From Typha latifolia (lineage: Eukaryota; Streptophyta; Magnoliopsida; Poales; Typhaceae), in NCBI GenBank assembly GCA_019914945.1, contig CM034106.1, positions 9,238,001 through 9,302,000 of the forward strand: a stretch of 64,000 nt of DNA, read 5' to 3'. Made by a program: the position numbers and the translations under genes. The stretch's first letter is position 1; each line of letters starts with the position of its first letter. The notes beneath the pieces are model-generated. The model was given only the letters and a program-made list of their open reading frames with translations, did not search any database and was not told where the DNA came from. Positions 9,704 through 23,136 of the stretch are shown in pieces.

Positions 9704-11939
9704 AATTATATTTCTTCGATGTAATTAAGTTTTTAATAAGCTTTTTGCTTGCTAGTATATGTTCAATGTTGGTTGTTGTTGTGCAGGTGTGCTTCTTAGT
9801 CCAAATCTGCTGGGGTCACAATGAATACGATGAAAGCTAATTTCTTCAGTGTTGTTACAATATGTTTTTTATTATGCTACCTGATGCTTCGCTAAGTTTT
9901 AGGATTTGTCCAAACTAGTTCCCTTTTCCACCGTGTAGCAGGCTTTCTTATGTGCCGGTTGTAAGCTGTCTGTTAGAAATGAATGGTCTCTCACCAACCT
10001 TCTTTAACTAAAAAAAAAAAGATGTAGGTAAACCTTCTAAAAATATTATTACAAAAGTACGTCTCTCTCATTCCTCTGGTACTCAAGTTGTGATCCAGTT
10101 CTCACACAGGGCATTCCTTATGTCCCTTGGAACGAACTCATAAATGTGCAGCAAAACCTTTCTGTACCACAAACAATCATTTTCCCAAGTACAATGATAC
10201 AATCAACCTATCAAGACAATCTATTGCTATGCTTTTTCTCCTCTCCACTTCTTTCCTTTTCCTCTACCCCATCTTTCTTAGTTATGAAAACACCAGTCTA
10301 TGAGGATTCATCAATAATAAGTATATATTTCCTCACAGAACTTGATTGAAAAAGCTTATAGAGAGAGAGAAAACAAGAACATGACAGGCTTGGATGTTTA
10401 ATTTGTAAACAAGTAGACTGTGAAGGTCAATCCTTGCATTCTTTGTGAAAAGAGGTAGGCTAGGCTAATCTTTCACTTATTGTCAACACTTTATCATGGT
10501 GTGGATAGATCCATCAGGGTTAATCTGAGTACTCCGACACCGTAATCATGCTCGGATTGACTCGCACTGAATCCCATTTTCTTTTCAAAAATCAAGCAAT
10601 CAAGTAATGAAGGTATTAAAATACATAAAAATAAACTAAAAATTCAGTATTGTATAATAACTTAAAATTTCAAAGTAATTAGTGAATTAATATAGTATCA
10701 AAATAAATAATTTTTAGAATTGTGCCATGTTCATTAAAGTTGACTGATATATGTATCTAAATATATCCTCCCACATGCTGCTCCTACGTACATTATTCTT
10801 TATACTATTACAATTTGCTTACCACGATTTAACAAAATTTCATGCTGCTCGAGGGGCATATCACTCACCTCTGCAACGCGTCAAAGCTCCAGATGTCTCA
10901 TTGCTATCGCAACACTAGGAAATTATATTATACCATGAATTCTTCCCATATATATTTTATCTCTACGACCAAACTACGGCTACTAAATTTTTCATCCAAT
11001 TAGCGCCAATATTTACCTCCATGAATAAATTACAAAATATTTTTTAATCAGATTATATTCTTTTTACGTTCTAATTAACAGTAAAGCCAAGAGATAGAAT
11101 ATAATTTTGTATCTATTTAGTTCCATCATTACCTGAACATTGACTTAGAAAACGATGGTCGATCTACCTATCTAATTAAAATCCAGAGGTAGCTCCTAAC
11201 GCTGCATTGCATGTTAGCCTCAAAGACGAACCAAACAATCGTAAACGTGCATTAATGGTTTCCAGCTCAAAGACGAAGACGGCATTAATCCAGTAGCATA
11301 TGGGTAACATGAAATGTCACACTTAAAATAATAATGTGATCCCAATCATTCTTAATATGCATCTCCTTCCAACGTGCACCTTACCAACTCGCATGTTGCA
11401 TTTGAACCCAACTCGATCGGAGTTGACTCTCAAATTTTATTTAGTTTTTTTTTTAAATAATATTTTGTATTAATTTATATATACAACATCCACTTGTCAA
11501 GACGGGAGAAGTCGGAAAGAGTTGACTAGGCAATGTATTTTTAAGCTTATCAAACGCCACTATTATGTAACTACAAACTCATGCAACATGAATGAATACA
11601 TGATACAAAATTACGATGAAATAAAAAATAACGACATATTTTCCAAACTTGCGACAGATATTTTGCACCTCTCAAAGTATATAATATATACGTTTTATTT
11701 AGGCCTTTGGAGCTGGCCCACTTTAATACTCCAATAGTCATCTCATTGAAGGGAAACAGCCAACCTGGCTCCTGCTCTCTTGCTCCCTCGTGTCAGCAAC
11801 TTAACGCCGTCAAGAATCTCCTTCGATAACCCAACCAGGGAGATTGATAAACTAACGGCATAATGACGGCGTCAGTTCTTTAACCATCCACCCCTCCGCT
11901 CTCGTAGAATAAGAAAGCCCTCTCTGCCTTCCTTCTATC
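9704..11939. other. Intergenic DNA upstream of the UDP-xylose transporter
   Basis: AT-rich, with no sustained reading frame that looks like protein. The last few hundred bases become pyrimidine-rich and probably contain the transporter promoter. Short frames at 10146-10349 and 11522-11737 are not convincing genes. Confidence 0.45.
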
Positions 11940-13294
11940 ACAAGAGTTATTCCCCCCTCTCTCTTCCTCTATCTATCTATCTATATTATTTGGGGATGAT
12001 CTTAGCCGTCCGTTTATGACCAGCGGAAGAGATCGGCGGCTCACAGCGAAGGAGTTCTGAGTAGTTATCAAGGTGAGTTAATATTCGATTTCTTCTTCTT
12101 CTTCTTTCTTCTTCCAGTATATGATTCCCTCAAACTACTAATGATATGAATTTGCGAAAAAGACTTTCGTCCGTTACGATTTTACCTTTTTGCAAACTTT
12201 TTTTTTTCTTTTTTGCGGTTCAAGTCGATTTCTTCCGCAATATTATCTCGGAGCCGTGATCACCGCCATGACTGAGAGTAGAAAGAGGAAATAGGCTCAT
12301 CGGAACGGACGGCCGAGATTCGATCTGGATGGTAGCAAGTTATATTTTATATTTATATCAATATTCACTGTTGCATATCTGTCGGTGCTCCCCTGGTTTT
12401 TGAGCCGCCTTATTCCAGCTTTTCTGAGTTTAGGAGCGAATAGTATTAGAAAGTTTGAATTACTATTCATGCCAATAATTAGAAGGTATAGTGACGAATG
12501 AGGTTGTTTATGATGTTATTACCGTGGATAAAAGATATGGTAAGAGTTTACTCGGATAACTCTTATCGGGTGTTTTCTCCTCGTAGAGCTGGCACCTATC
12601 CGTCGTGGAATAAAACCCCACCCCACAAGTGAGCATAGACTAGTTGGTGGAATCCTATCGACGTCATCAAGTCACATTGTACGTTCTCTTTTTTAATTAT
12701 TATTATTACTATTATAGATTAAGTTATAGAGTAATGTCATACTTGATTGGTATAAAAGCTTTAAATATAAATGAGAAGTTTATGCACATTTTGGTAAAGA
12801 ATATGAGATAGAAAAATAATATTTAGATGTTATAATTTAATAATAAAGGAGACATATACCTAACTAAATTGAAATATCAACCCCCAATATTGTCTAAGAG
12901 AATTAACTGTCATGACCTCTATCGTGGATCGATAGGACTCAACTACAAGAATACAACAATATCCTATTTGCATTAAACATTACAAAAGGACAAGGCTTCT
13001 TAATTTCTTCGATTCAGATTTGGAGAATTTGGGGGCTAAGGTCAGGGGTTTACTGCATCAAGGACTTTCGGTTATTATAAAATTAATGGGTGGTGCTAGT
13101 AAATTACAAGGATTTCTATACCTAGATTTTGTAATCTATTGTCTATTTTTATAATTGTCTGTTCTAAAATTTGATAAGTGTTTTATTTTTAAAATAACAC
13201 ACCGAATGCAGTCTCGGGAGTGTATCTTATATTCCTCTTAAATTTATCATGATAAATGTATACAATAAACCTATAACTTATGTTAATAGTGCAG
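11940..13294 (+). promoter_or_regulatory. 5' leader exon and leader intron of the UDP-xylose transporter
   Basis: A pyrimidine-rich leader exon appears to run from about 11940 to 12072 and ends in CAAG before GTGAGT. A plausible leader intron spans 12073-13294 and ends in a GCAG acceptor, 35 bp before the ATG at 13330. The exact transcription start is unknown. Confidence 0.55.
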
Positions 13295-13329
13295 CAAAAG
13301 GTCACCACGATTAGCACTGGACATCAAAA

Positions 13330-14499
13330 ATGTCAGAAGGCTCACGTTTCCAATTAGGTGTGATTGGTTCTCTGGTACTCTCAGTTGCATCCTCCGTAGC
13401 CATTGTCATCTGCAACAAGTTTCTCATTAGCTCTCTCGGCTTCTTATTTGGTTTGTCTCCTTACACTATTTTAGTATTTACTCTTTTTTTTAAACTGAGA
13501 AAAAAAATGACCTCCTAATTCTATGATGCTAATTTGATATACAGCTACTACGCTGACGAGCTGGCATCTGACAGTCACTTTCTGCACTTTACATCTAGCG
13601 CAACGCTTGCGGCTCTTTGAGCCGAAGGCGATTGCCACACAGACCGTGATCCTCTTCGGAGTGCTCAATGGCACCTCCATTGGCCTCCTCAATCTCTGCC
13701 TAGGCTTTAACTCCGTTGGATTTTACCAGGCTAGTTGTTGTCTCGGGCTCTGTATTCTTCACTGCAATCTTATGACATTTTGTTCTAAAGAAGTTGCAAA
13801 CAACCATGATGCAGATGACAAAGTTGGCTATCATACCCTTCACAGTTCTGCTGGAAACTATCTTCCTCAACAAGAAGTTCAGGTCAGGCAAACAAATTGA
13901 ATGCATAGTATCATCACACTACTGTAATTCTAAAACAACTAGATTTAAGATTTTTCTCTCTCAATTTGATGGTAGACAGAGTGATTCATTGAAAGGAACT
14001 CAGAAAAGCACCCTAAGTTTTGTTTTTATTATTATGTTCATTAACACCATACTATTACTATTATTATTATTTAAAAAACACTATGATGTTAGTCAACTTA
14101 ATCTAAAATTACTATATCATAAGACAAATTAACACTATATATAATGACTGTTATACCCCTCTGTAAATTAACCTGTATTATTTCTTAAATAGCAGAATAC
14201 TTTTCATTTCATCGTAATTGATTAGGTTAAATTAACTTGGGTGTTTTTATGACAGTAAAAATAAAATATAGGATGTTAATGAAAATAAAAGCAAAATATT
14301 TCCCAAAAATCTAACAGAGCTAAACTTGCAGCCAAAGCATCAAGATCTCTCTTCTGGTGTTGCTGTTTGGAGTTGGCATTGCATCTGTCACTGATCTCAA
14401 GCTCAATCTTCTTGGCTCAGTCATCGCCTTGTTGGCGATCGCTGCGACATGCGTCGGCCAAATCGTATCCTCTTCAGTTCTCAATCTTCAAGATGTTAT

Positions 14500-14535
<36 letters not shown>

Positions 14536-16017
14536 TGTGTAATTATTTTCTCAATTATAGGTTTCCTTAATCCTTGATCTTAAACAATAGCTAACAAATA
14601 CAATACAGAAGAGATTGAAGGTTTCTTCCACTCAGCTCCTCTACCAGTCTTCGCCATACCAAGCGGCTGTGTTGTTTGTAACTGGCCCTTTTGTTGATCG
14701 AATGCTGACGAATAGAAGTGTCTTTGCCTTCAATTACTCCTTCCAGGTTTTGGTGAGTTTTCTCGCTACCCAAAAGTGGATTCATGTAGAGTAATGTTTA
14801 TCTTTTTTATGCTTATTTCTTGATGAGGTATTTTTTACAGAAAAGTAACTATAATCATATGTGGTTGAGCCAAAATTAAAATGTCTATCCTAGCTTTCAT
14901 TGGTGATACTTAACTCTCTTGTATTTCTGTCCTATTTCTAGATTTTTAAACTTTTTTAATTCAAAAAGACCAACATACTCCTTAATTTGTGGTAATCAGT
15001 TGAAAAAAGGGGAGTTTTTTTGTTGTTGTTGAAAGTCTATGAGTTTTATATCATTTTCCACCAAAAGCTTCTTTCATTCATAACGAAAATTTGGCGGTCT
15101 TGAACAAAGAATCATCCTCATCGTTATTTTTAGATGGAAAAGCTAGCGGTACAGATAGATTAAAATTACAAAAAGTACAAAGAGGATCAATTGCCACAAA
15201 TGAAAGTTCACGAGGCACTTTTGAATATCGATCAATGGACTTAATTTGCCTTATAATTTGTTACTTCGGTGTTCAAAACATTGTAACTGGAACAGCTCCT
15301 ATCTTGTTTATTTGCAGGCCTTCATCATGCTATCTTGCTTGATTGCTGTGTCTGTGAACTTTAGCACATTCCTAGTGATTGGAACAACATCTCCAGTGAC
15401 ATACCAAGTTCTTGGCCATCTCAAGACATGCCTCATCCTATCCTTTGGCTTTGTCTTACTGCGTGATCCCTTCACTGCAAGGAACATCCTTGGCATCCTC
15501 GTTGCAATCTTTGGGATGGGTTTGTACTCCTACTACTCTGTGCTTGAGAGCAAGAAGAAGTCCTCCATTGATGTCATGCCCCTCACTCAGGTATTTGTTT
15601 ACTCGCTAATCACTCTTAAGACATTGTTGGAAGAAAACTAAAAGGGCACAAAAAAGATAATACCATAAAATTTTTAAATCTATCATTGTTCGATTCCTTT
15701 TTTTTTGTTCTAAAAAGATTCATACAGGAGCTAGCATTTCCGATATATTAGAAAGCTTTTTATATTTCATGTTATTTTTCAGAAATATATCGCTTTTTTT
15801 CTTAATTATATTATAGAGAAGTGAGAATTCAAATGATATTGTAGTTAATTGGATGCCGCTGTGAGTCGAATTTATTTATTTTTCATTATTGTCAATGTTA
15901 TTGCAGGTAGGTGATAAAGAGACCTCGCCACTCTTGGGCACTAAAAATTCGGGACACTACCAATATAAAGATATCGGCAAGGACAAAGACGCAAACGAAG
16001 TTTTCGTAAAAGCTTAA
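13330..16017 (+). CDS. UXT: UDP-xylose transporter (UXT family, NST/TPT), 7 coding exons, 350 aa
   Basis: Exons: 13330-13450, 13545-13729, 13815-13882, 14332-14464, 14591-14752, 15318-15590, 15907-16017. The total is 1053 nt with phases joining exactly, giving 350 aa. The protein is a multi-pass Golgi/ER nucleotide-sugar transporter of the triose-phosphate-transporter superfamily; the family exchanges UDP-xylose into the lumen for cell-wall glycan synthesis. Recognisable conserved blocks are SVASSVAIVICNK (helix 1), GLLNLCLGFNSVGFYQ, MTKLAIIPFTVLLETIF, STQLLYQSSPYQA, and SVNFSTFLVIG followed by TSPVTYQVLGHLKTC. The polar tail (TSPLLGT onward) is cytosolic. Closest recalled family is Arabidopsis UXT1-3. 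Intron 2 (13730-13814) appears to be GC-AG; the others are GT-AG. Substrate is inferred from family only. Confidence 0.92.
14502..14534. repeat. (GT)n microsatellite in transporter intron 4
   Basis: About 16 TG units lie inside the 126-nt intron 14465-14590. Confidence 0.95.
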
Positions 16018-16665
16018 TAGCTCTTCAACCTAGTGATACTACCTGTTCTAAAGGTAACAAGGTATAGGAGATCTACAAAAAAAGAAACAAAAAAAGGCAC
16101 TTTCTTTCATCTGTTATATTTATTAAATGTACATCTTGATTATTTATAAAGAATCATAATTTTTTTTTAGTCTTGTTTGAGTGATACCGTACGAACTCAT
16201 TTTTTTTTCTACGTTTTTCTTTATATATACTAGTAGTCCTTCTCATATCAGCAAATTCAGGAACTCCTACTCTGGAACGTGGTTTATAAATCACCAGTTT
16301 GTCTCAAACCTCGTGTTAGTAAGAACAATGGATTTAACATTTTATATTCATAAAACTGGTATAAAGAAGGATGAGGTATTAATTAATTGAGCCTCATAAT
16401 CTTATTCAATGAAAGGAAATTTAGGAATTTGGTTTACCCCTGGATGCAAAAAGAGTAATTGTCCCCATATTTAATGATTGTAGAGATTGTTTATAACTTG
16501 TTTATGGCTATAAATATTTGCCACCACTAGTTTTGGATGCAAAATGTAGCGGTTGCAACTTAGTTTACAGAGGTAGTAAGATGAATGCAAAGTGGTGGTA
16601 GAAAGTGTTATAAAGGTATCAGACTGCTGGCCTGAGACAAGGCAGTCTCTCTTTACTCTTGTCGT
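16018..16665. other. 3' flank of the transporter gene
   Basis: Presumed 3' UTR followed by AT-rich spacer. No gene is seen. Confidence 0.5.
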
Positions 16666-17184
16666 ACACGTGATCAAAACGGCCTAGCTCGCCCGTGCCC
16701 GACCTGGACCCGGTTTAGGTCCAACTCGGCCCGAGCCCGAACTACCCATGGGCGGCACGAGCCAGCCCTTTGCCCACCCGACCCGGCTCGGAAGCCCGCT
16801 CGTTCTGCTATAGTATTTACTCGTTTTGCTACAGTAAAAACCAACTAAAATTTTGGTACTATACCATTTTTACATTTTTTTAAGCACACATTTAAATTTT
16901 TTAATTTATTATTATTTTTTTAAATAGAGGAATATAAATATTTTTTTAAATAATAAGCTAATAGTAAAAAAAAAATCTAAAATTTTTTTAAAAAAAAAAA
17001 GCTAAAATGTGGGTTGGGCCGGCCCGGCCCAACTGGCTAGCCCGATCTCTCACGGGCCGATGGGCGGTAATGGGCTAGCTATTATAGCACGGCCCGAGTG
17101 ATTGGTGGGTCGAGCAATGAACAAATACTTAAGCCCGGTTGGCCCGAAAAGGTCGGCCCGAGCCTGGCTCGATGATCATGTCTA
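16666..17184. mobile_element. GC-rich-armed inverted-repeat MITE (~520 bp)
   Basis: Two GC-rich arms (about 16666-16805 and 17007-17184) rich in GGCCCG/CGGGCC words flank a 200-bp AT-rich core. The outer ends are imperfect inverted repeats (ACACGTGATCA against AGACATGATCA). There is no coding potential. GC-rich arms of this kind occur in non-autonomous hAT-like plant elements, so that class is inferred. No clear target duplication was found. Confidence 0.55.
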
Positions 17185-17907
17185 TCTAGTGGTTAGCATT
17201 GAAGTGATATCCCTTCCTTTTTATTCCCCTCGTTTTGTGGGCTCATATTATTTGCAATAGATATTACAAGATATTGAGAAAAGATATTTTAGACTTCTAA
17301 TCTCTAAAAAAAACCTCTTTTATGAAGAGGAGTGTTACAAATAGAAGCTTTGTTTAAAACTAGTTTAGCATCTTCAACCGGGCTCCAAAACACTAAATTT
17401 AGAGCCCAGTGGAGCTCATTTGAAGCCCCATCTAAAAATATGAAGCCGAGCTCCAATACTATTTAACTTTAAAAATGTCAATTTTGTTCTACAAAAATTT
17501 AATCCAAAAATTTAAAATTCTATTTGTATCATTTATTAAATAATCTAGTTACTTAAACTGAATATATAATTAGTTTTACTAATTAATTTTGAATAAAAAT
17601 AATATTTTTTTTGTTCAAAATTTTTATATGTATACTCTTTCTGTCACCACTTAAAACACATAATTTTTATATGTATACTCTTTAAAATCCATATTAAAAA
17701 ATTTTAGATACAAAAAGACAAAAAAATCTTATTTTAGTCATGATATATATTTCTGGTAACATATATTTTTTTTACTAAATTATTGAGGCCGGCAAAATAA
17801 TCGCAAAGATATTTATACAAATAACTTATGATTTAAGAGATATATATACAAATATCAAATTTAGAAGAGCATATCAAACAAATAATGAGTTTTTTTTAAG
17901 GGTATAC

Positions 17908-17908
<1 letters not shown>

Positions 17909-17966
<58 letters not shown>
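17909..17966. repeat. (AT)n microsatellite
   Basis: About 29 uninterrupted AT units. Confidence 0.95.
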
Positions 17967-17969
<3 letters not shown>

Positions 17970-19167
17970 TTTAAAGTACATAAGGGTAACTTAAAATTGA
18001 GTCAATTTTTTTAAATGAAAAAAAATTAAAATTGAGTCAAACCAATTAATAGTAAATTCTAAATTATTTGGTTCGAGACTAAGCCCCCACGCTGTCGATT
18101 AGTTAGTTTTATTTTTTAATCTTAATATTTTGGAGAGTAAATTTGATTATAAATAAAAAAATAAATAAAGATATTTAATTACTGAACTAATTTAAGAGTC
18201 TTTGCTAGACTAAAAGCAAACAAGACTAATTTATAAATATATGCATGATGCAAGGATTTAAATCCGAGGATGCACTAGTTGACGTGAATAAAAAAGAGTT
18301 ATTTAAATAGCCCATCCCAAATAGTTGGAAACTTTATTGACATTATTGTTGTCTTTATACACATACATATGGTACAAGGATATAAACATTGTTATTTTGA
18401 AATAAAATGTCCCTGTGAACCATCTAGATGAGGAGCAAGTGGGGTTTGGGTCAACTATTCCTACCTATGTGAACCCAATCATGAGACAAAATTTGGGACC
18501 CAAAGTTCACTTGCTAGAAACATAGATATTAGAGATGACCATGTAGCTTTGATAACAAAATCCAACAAGGAAATCAAATAGATTTACTATTTTCTTTTTT
18601 ATAACTTAGATGGTTGTCTCTTCTATTTATTATTTACATTGTATTTAGAGAAATTTGTTTAAAAAAAAACTCATTATCTTTGGCTTTTATTATCATTAGC
18701 TTTTCGTCGTCTAAACAGTAACTGGGCTAATTTCAATTCACTTGATGTAATTTTACTATCGCAAAGATTTAAATCCCCAACCTCTTGATTAGGAGGATGC
18801 TTCCAACCACTTGCGAGAGTGGTTGGATTTGCTTTTAAGTCAAATTTATTACAGAAGACCTTTGATATAATACATATAATAAATACACACATAATAGAGT
18901 ATTAAAATTAAAAAAATAAAAACAAAAGTTATGGTGTTTCTTATGAATTTCCCCTGAAATTATCTTTAATTAAACACTAATAGATATCCAAATGCATGCA
19001 TCTATTAAATTCATAATAATGGCATAGTTGCACCTGCCAATGCAGTCATCAATGAACTCTTAGTAAACCCACAAAACCCCCATCTACATTTATATTTCTA
19101 TGAATCCAACTCAATATTTGCTTTGGTATTAAATTTGAACACCTTTGTAGATGGTCAAAGTTTAAGC

Positions 19168-19174
<7 letters not shown>

Positions 19175-19220
<46 letters not shown>
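19175..19220. repeat. (AT)n microsatellite
   Basis: About 23 AT units in intergenic DNA. Confidence 0.95.
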
Positions 19221-19222
<2 letters not shown>

Positions 19223-22200
19223 ATAAGATTAGATTTGGTGCCAAAATTGAGAAGAGAAGTCCACTTAGATTTCTCCATTGACGCCAAAAGATCTAACTCC
19301 CAACCATTTCATTAAATTAAAGATACCTATGATAGCCATTCCACTTTATAGAGATATTAAAAGGGTAAATTACTAATTTCAAGCAAACTATATGTATGTG
19401 GGACCAATGCTTATGTTTCAAATATATTGGCATAAAATTTAGCAAATTTGAGAAGATTTTCTCTTTTGGTGATTTGGAATCTTGTAGGTTGAGACATTTT
19501 GGATGTGATCAAAATTTAATTTGAGTCGATTAGTTAAGATGAGATCGAGTCTAAAAGAATCGGTTGATATGTGAAATCAAATACATTTTGAAATGGAGTC
19601 TAATTCAAATCTGAATCGGATCAAGCTTGAATTAAATTGATTAAGAGAAGAAAATAAATTTATATGTCAAGTCTTATCGACTTAAATCAGAATGAGCTAA
19701 GCTATTTTAAACTTGGCTTGAAAATAATTTCAAACGTAAATTAATGAATTAAGATTGGCTCACTTACAAACCAACAAAGCATGATCATATCCGCCTGAAT
19801 ATTTGGATTTTAGACCCGATAACATGGATATACTCCAAAATTAAAAAATATATAGAGTTTTTCAATATGTATATCTTTAAACATCTCTTATTTACTTGTA
19901 TACTCTCCAAAGTTAATATTACATATACCCCTCAAAATATATGTTTGTTGTACGAATACCTTATGGTTATGTTTCAATAGATACAAAATTAAGTCTCAAT
20001 AATTTAATAGCTAAAAGTTTTTAAAAAAAATCCTTAACTAAGAGAAGTATATGAAAAGTAGATAAGAAATTTTTTTTCTATCTTAGTTATTTAAATTTTA
20101 ATAGTTAGTTAATTTCGAAGGGTCCATGTAAATATATATTAGTGGGGCATACAAGCAAATAAGATAATTTTGAAAGGTATACATGCCAATATATATATAT
20201 ATATATATATACACATATGTGTATGTATATATATATTAATATTATCTTATTCTCCTCTCTTTTTTCTGATGAAAGCTTCTCCTTGCTAGTTGGAGTTTGC
20301 AAACAAATTGGCAATGCAATAAATAATGAATCAAATGTGCAACCAAACACGTCTCTAACTTTATAGCAAAAGATATTAGAAGAATTATGAACAAAACAAT
20401 TATCTGTCTAATTATTCTCCATACTTATATAAAAACTACTTAGGCATATATTAGTATAATAATAATTATTTATCTCTCATCTCCTTTTTCATCAAATATT
20501 TTTATTTTTATATATTACTATTATATAAATGTATGAAAAGTATAATTAGAGTTAAAAAATAAAAAAACTTAATTAAGAGAAATATATGAATAGCATAATA
20601 AGAATATCTTTGTGTTTTAAAATCTTAATTATTTAAATTAGTTAGTTAATTCAGAAGGGTATCCACTTAATAAAAAAAATTGTAAATGTTATAAATGCAA
20701 AAAAAAGGAATTCTTTTTTAGATATATAGTGGGTATCCATGTAAACATATCTTCTCTCTATTATCCTCGTTTATCATTAAATTATAATTACAATTTTATA
20801 TCATATTAAATATACTTATTACACAAAATATTAACATACAACTAAAAGCTAGAATATTTTATATTATTATAAACAAATTAGAATAGTTATATTAGTATTG
20901 GATCTTATGGCTGGTTTTGACTTTGAGCAACCACAGCGTTCTACAATAAATTAAGGCTTCTTAGTTAGCTGCAAGCTTTAATAGTAGGCATGGGCATGGC
21001 TTTTAGTTGCAATGCCACTCTTCTCCATGTGACAACTTATCTCCTTCTATTTAATGCTCATATTTAATAGTATTCTAGCTTTATTAATTTGGTCCAGAAT
21101 TGGATCCCAGAAAATTTAATCTAATTACACTTCACACTTGCCTGGTTTGTGGGAGGGACGTTAATTTATCTCCATTTTATCTCTCTTAAGTTTTTGGATG
21201 ATATCACGGCGCACGTATTATACATATGAAAGTTAAGAAATAGAACTTATTAAAGATTTTGATAGTTTTAATGATATATATGAATATATGCCATTTATAT
21301 AGTCTCCGTTAGGTTAAAAATAGAGATAATTTCTTTTTCTACCTTATGAATTATCGTTATTTTTCACAATGACTTATTGAACTTTTTTTCTAGTATATAA
21401 TGACTCATGAACTATCAAAAATACTTCACTTGACCCATTTCATTCAAGTGTCATTATACATCAAAAATTAAAATTACTATCAGGTATAAAAAAAATTGAA
21501 TTATCCCTTAGAAATATCATCGTGGATTACTTTAATTTTGCTTACTCCCAATTTGGAAATGCGTAGCTTGTTGTAAGAAGTGAGATACCATGTTTCAAGT
21601 ACCATAAATGTTCAATAGTTGTTAGGTTACTCAACTTTCACTAGTGACACTGCTAATTTAATGTTAGGTTTTAATCCAACCTACCACTATGTTTGGATAG
21701 ATAGAATTGGAGACAAGAGACAAGTAGATAATAGAAAAGAAGAGCAAGGTAATTGTCTCTCCTCAATTTGGATATGTGGTAGAAAAATCTCCCACTTGGT
21801 TACAATTAATATGTAGAATAAAACATAAGCCGTAAGGGAGAAAATAAAAGAAAAGCATGATCTTGAGATTTATAGGAGTGAGAAGCATCGAGTCAAACTG
21901 TCTGTGGTTTTGTTGCGGTCCAGTAGTCCAAAACATAGTTATATCTTCTAAGGTTGGGAGAATTAATGTTCCTCAACTTGCAGCAGAGAAATAAAGAATA
22001 TATATATATATAAGTTAAGGTGGAAATACACATGCCGTCGTCGCCACAATGACTCGCCGAAGTAGAGAGGAAGGAAGGCCCTCTCTCCTCTTTAGAATAA
22101 GGTTCCGAAAGAGAGGGGGGGCCAAAAAAAAGACTACCTCCCTCCTACCACTCAACCCATAATCCAAATTTAAATAAACACTTTAACCTAACAAAGGAAA

Positions 22201-22792
22201 TAATGGGAGCGTCTCAACCCTCTCTTGGCTCCAACCTTCCACTACCCCTTTGGACAAGATGCAAGTGAAAAGAAATTTGGAGCAGGGCACAATGACCCCA
22301 ATCTAGACAACATAGGCACGAGAAAGTAAAGAAGAAAATAAACCCTAACGCGTAGGCTTTATAGTTCTAAGCCCTTTTTTAGTCTTTCTTCTCGATTCTC
22401 TCTTAAGAATTCGATTCAAATTAGAGTAAATATAATTCTATTTTTCATAAATATAATATATCAGTGGATTAAATGCGACAAGCATATATAAGTATGTTCC
22501 ATATATAAGTGGATTAATACTGATCAGACGGTAGAGATTAATTCGGACAAATAACTCATCAAATATGTACCAATACATCATGAATATATATATATATATA
22601 TATATACAGTAAGGGCATAAAAGTAAAAGTACACCTTATCACTCATTTACTATTCCAGAAGTAGCCACCCTTGGTTAACAATTCCCCGGAATGGAAGGCC
22701 CCAAACTTAACCATAATAACTTCCTCCTGCCCTTCTTTTGTCTCGTGTACGGTGTACTGCCCAACACCCTCCCCTACTTTCTAGAGAGAGAG

Positions 22793-22842
22793 ACGTGGTT
22801 TGATTTGAAAATTGTGAGGTAGTAGGAGAAGGCAGGGAAGAA

Positions 22843-22876
<34 letters not shown>

Positions 22877-23136
22877 ATCTGTCCATTTGATTTATAATAC
22901 ATCACATCACCTCTCTATCACCCCCATTCAAAATCCTTTGCTACTGGAACAAGAATAAGAATAAGCATTTATCCAACCCCGCCTCTTCGCGTTCTTATTC
23001 CCGTCTTCTTCTTCTTCTTCTTCTGCCGGGGGCTACCTCTCCCCTCTCTCCCTTCTCGGCAGAAGAGAAAAAAGGTCTTTTTTTTTAACGAATGGAGTTC
23101 GAACCTTAACCAGAGGAGAAGAGACGGGAACCTCCA
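22793..23136 (+). promoter_or_regulatory. Promoter/5' leader of the EDR2-like gene with a GA tract
   Basis: A GA-rich block at about 22846-22873 and pyrimidine-rich sequence (CTTCTTCTTC at about 23006) lead to the ATG at 23137. This looks like a core promoter and leader. The transcription start is not resolved. Confidence 0.5.

Larger units (their letters stand above)
17185..22792. other. Long AT-rich intergenic region
   Basis: No gene is supported. It contains AT microsatellites (listed), short direct repeats such as related blocks near 20036-20140 and 20570-20665, and fragments resembling decayed inverted-repeat elements (for example 21300-21500). Short frames at 18674-18892, 20105-20350 and 21619-21816 look incidental. 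Confidence 0.5.

Noticed and set aside
14753..15317. Open frames in transporter intron 5 (e.g. 15091-15342)
   Set aside because: Conserved transporter sequence joins 14752 to 15318 directly; the frame is intronic.
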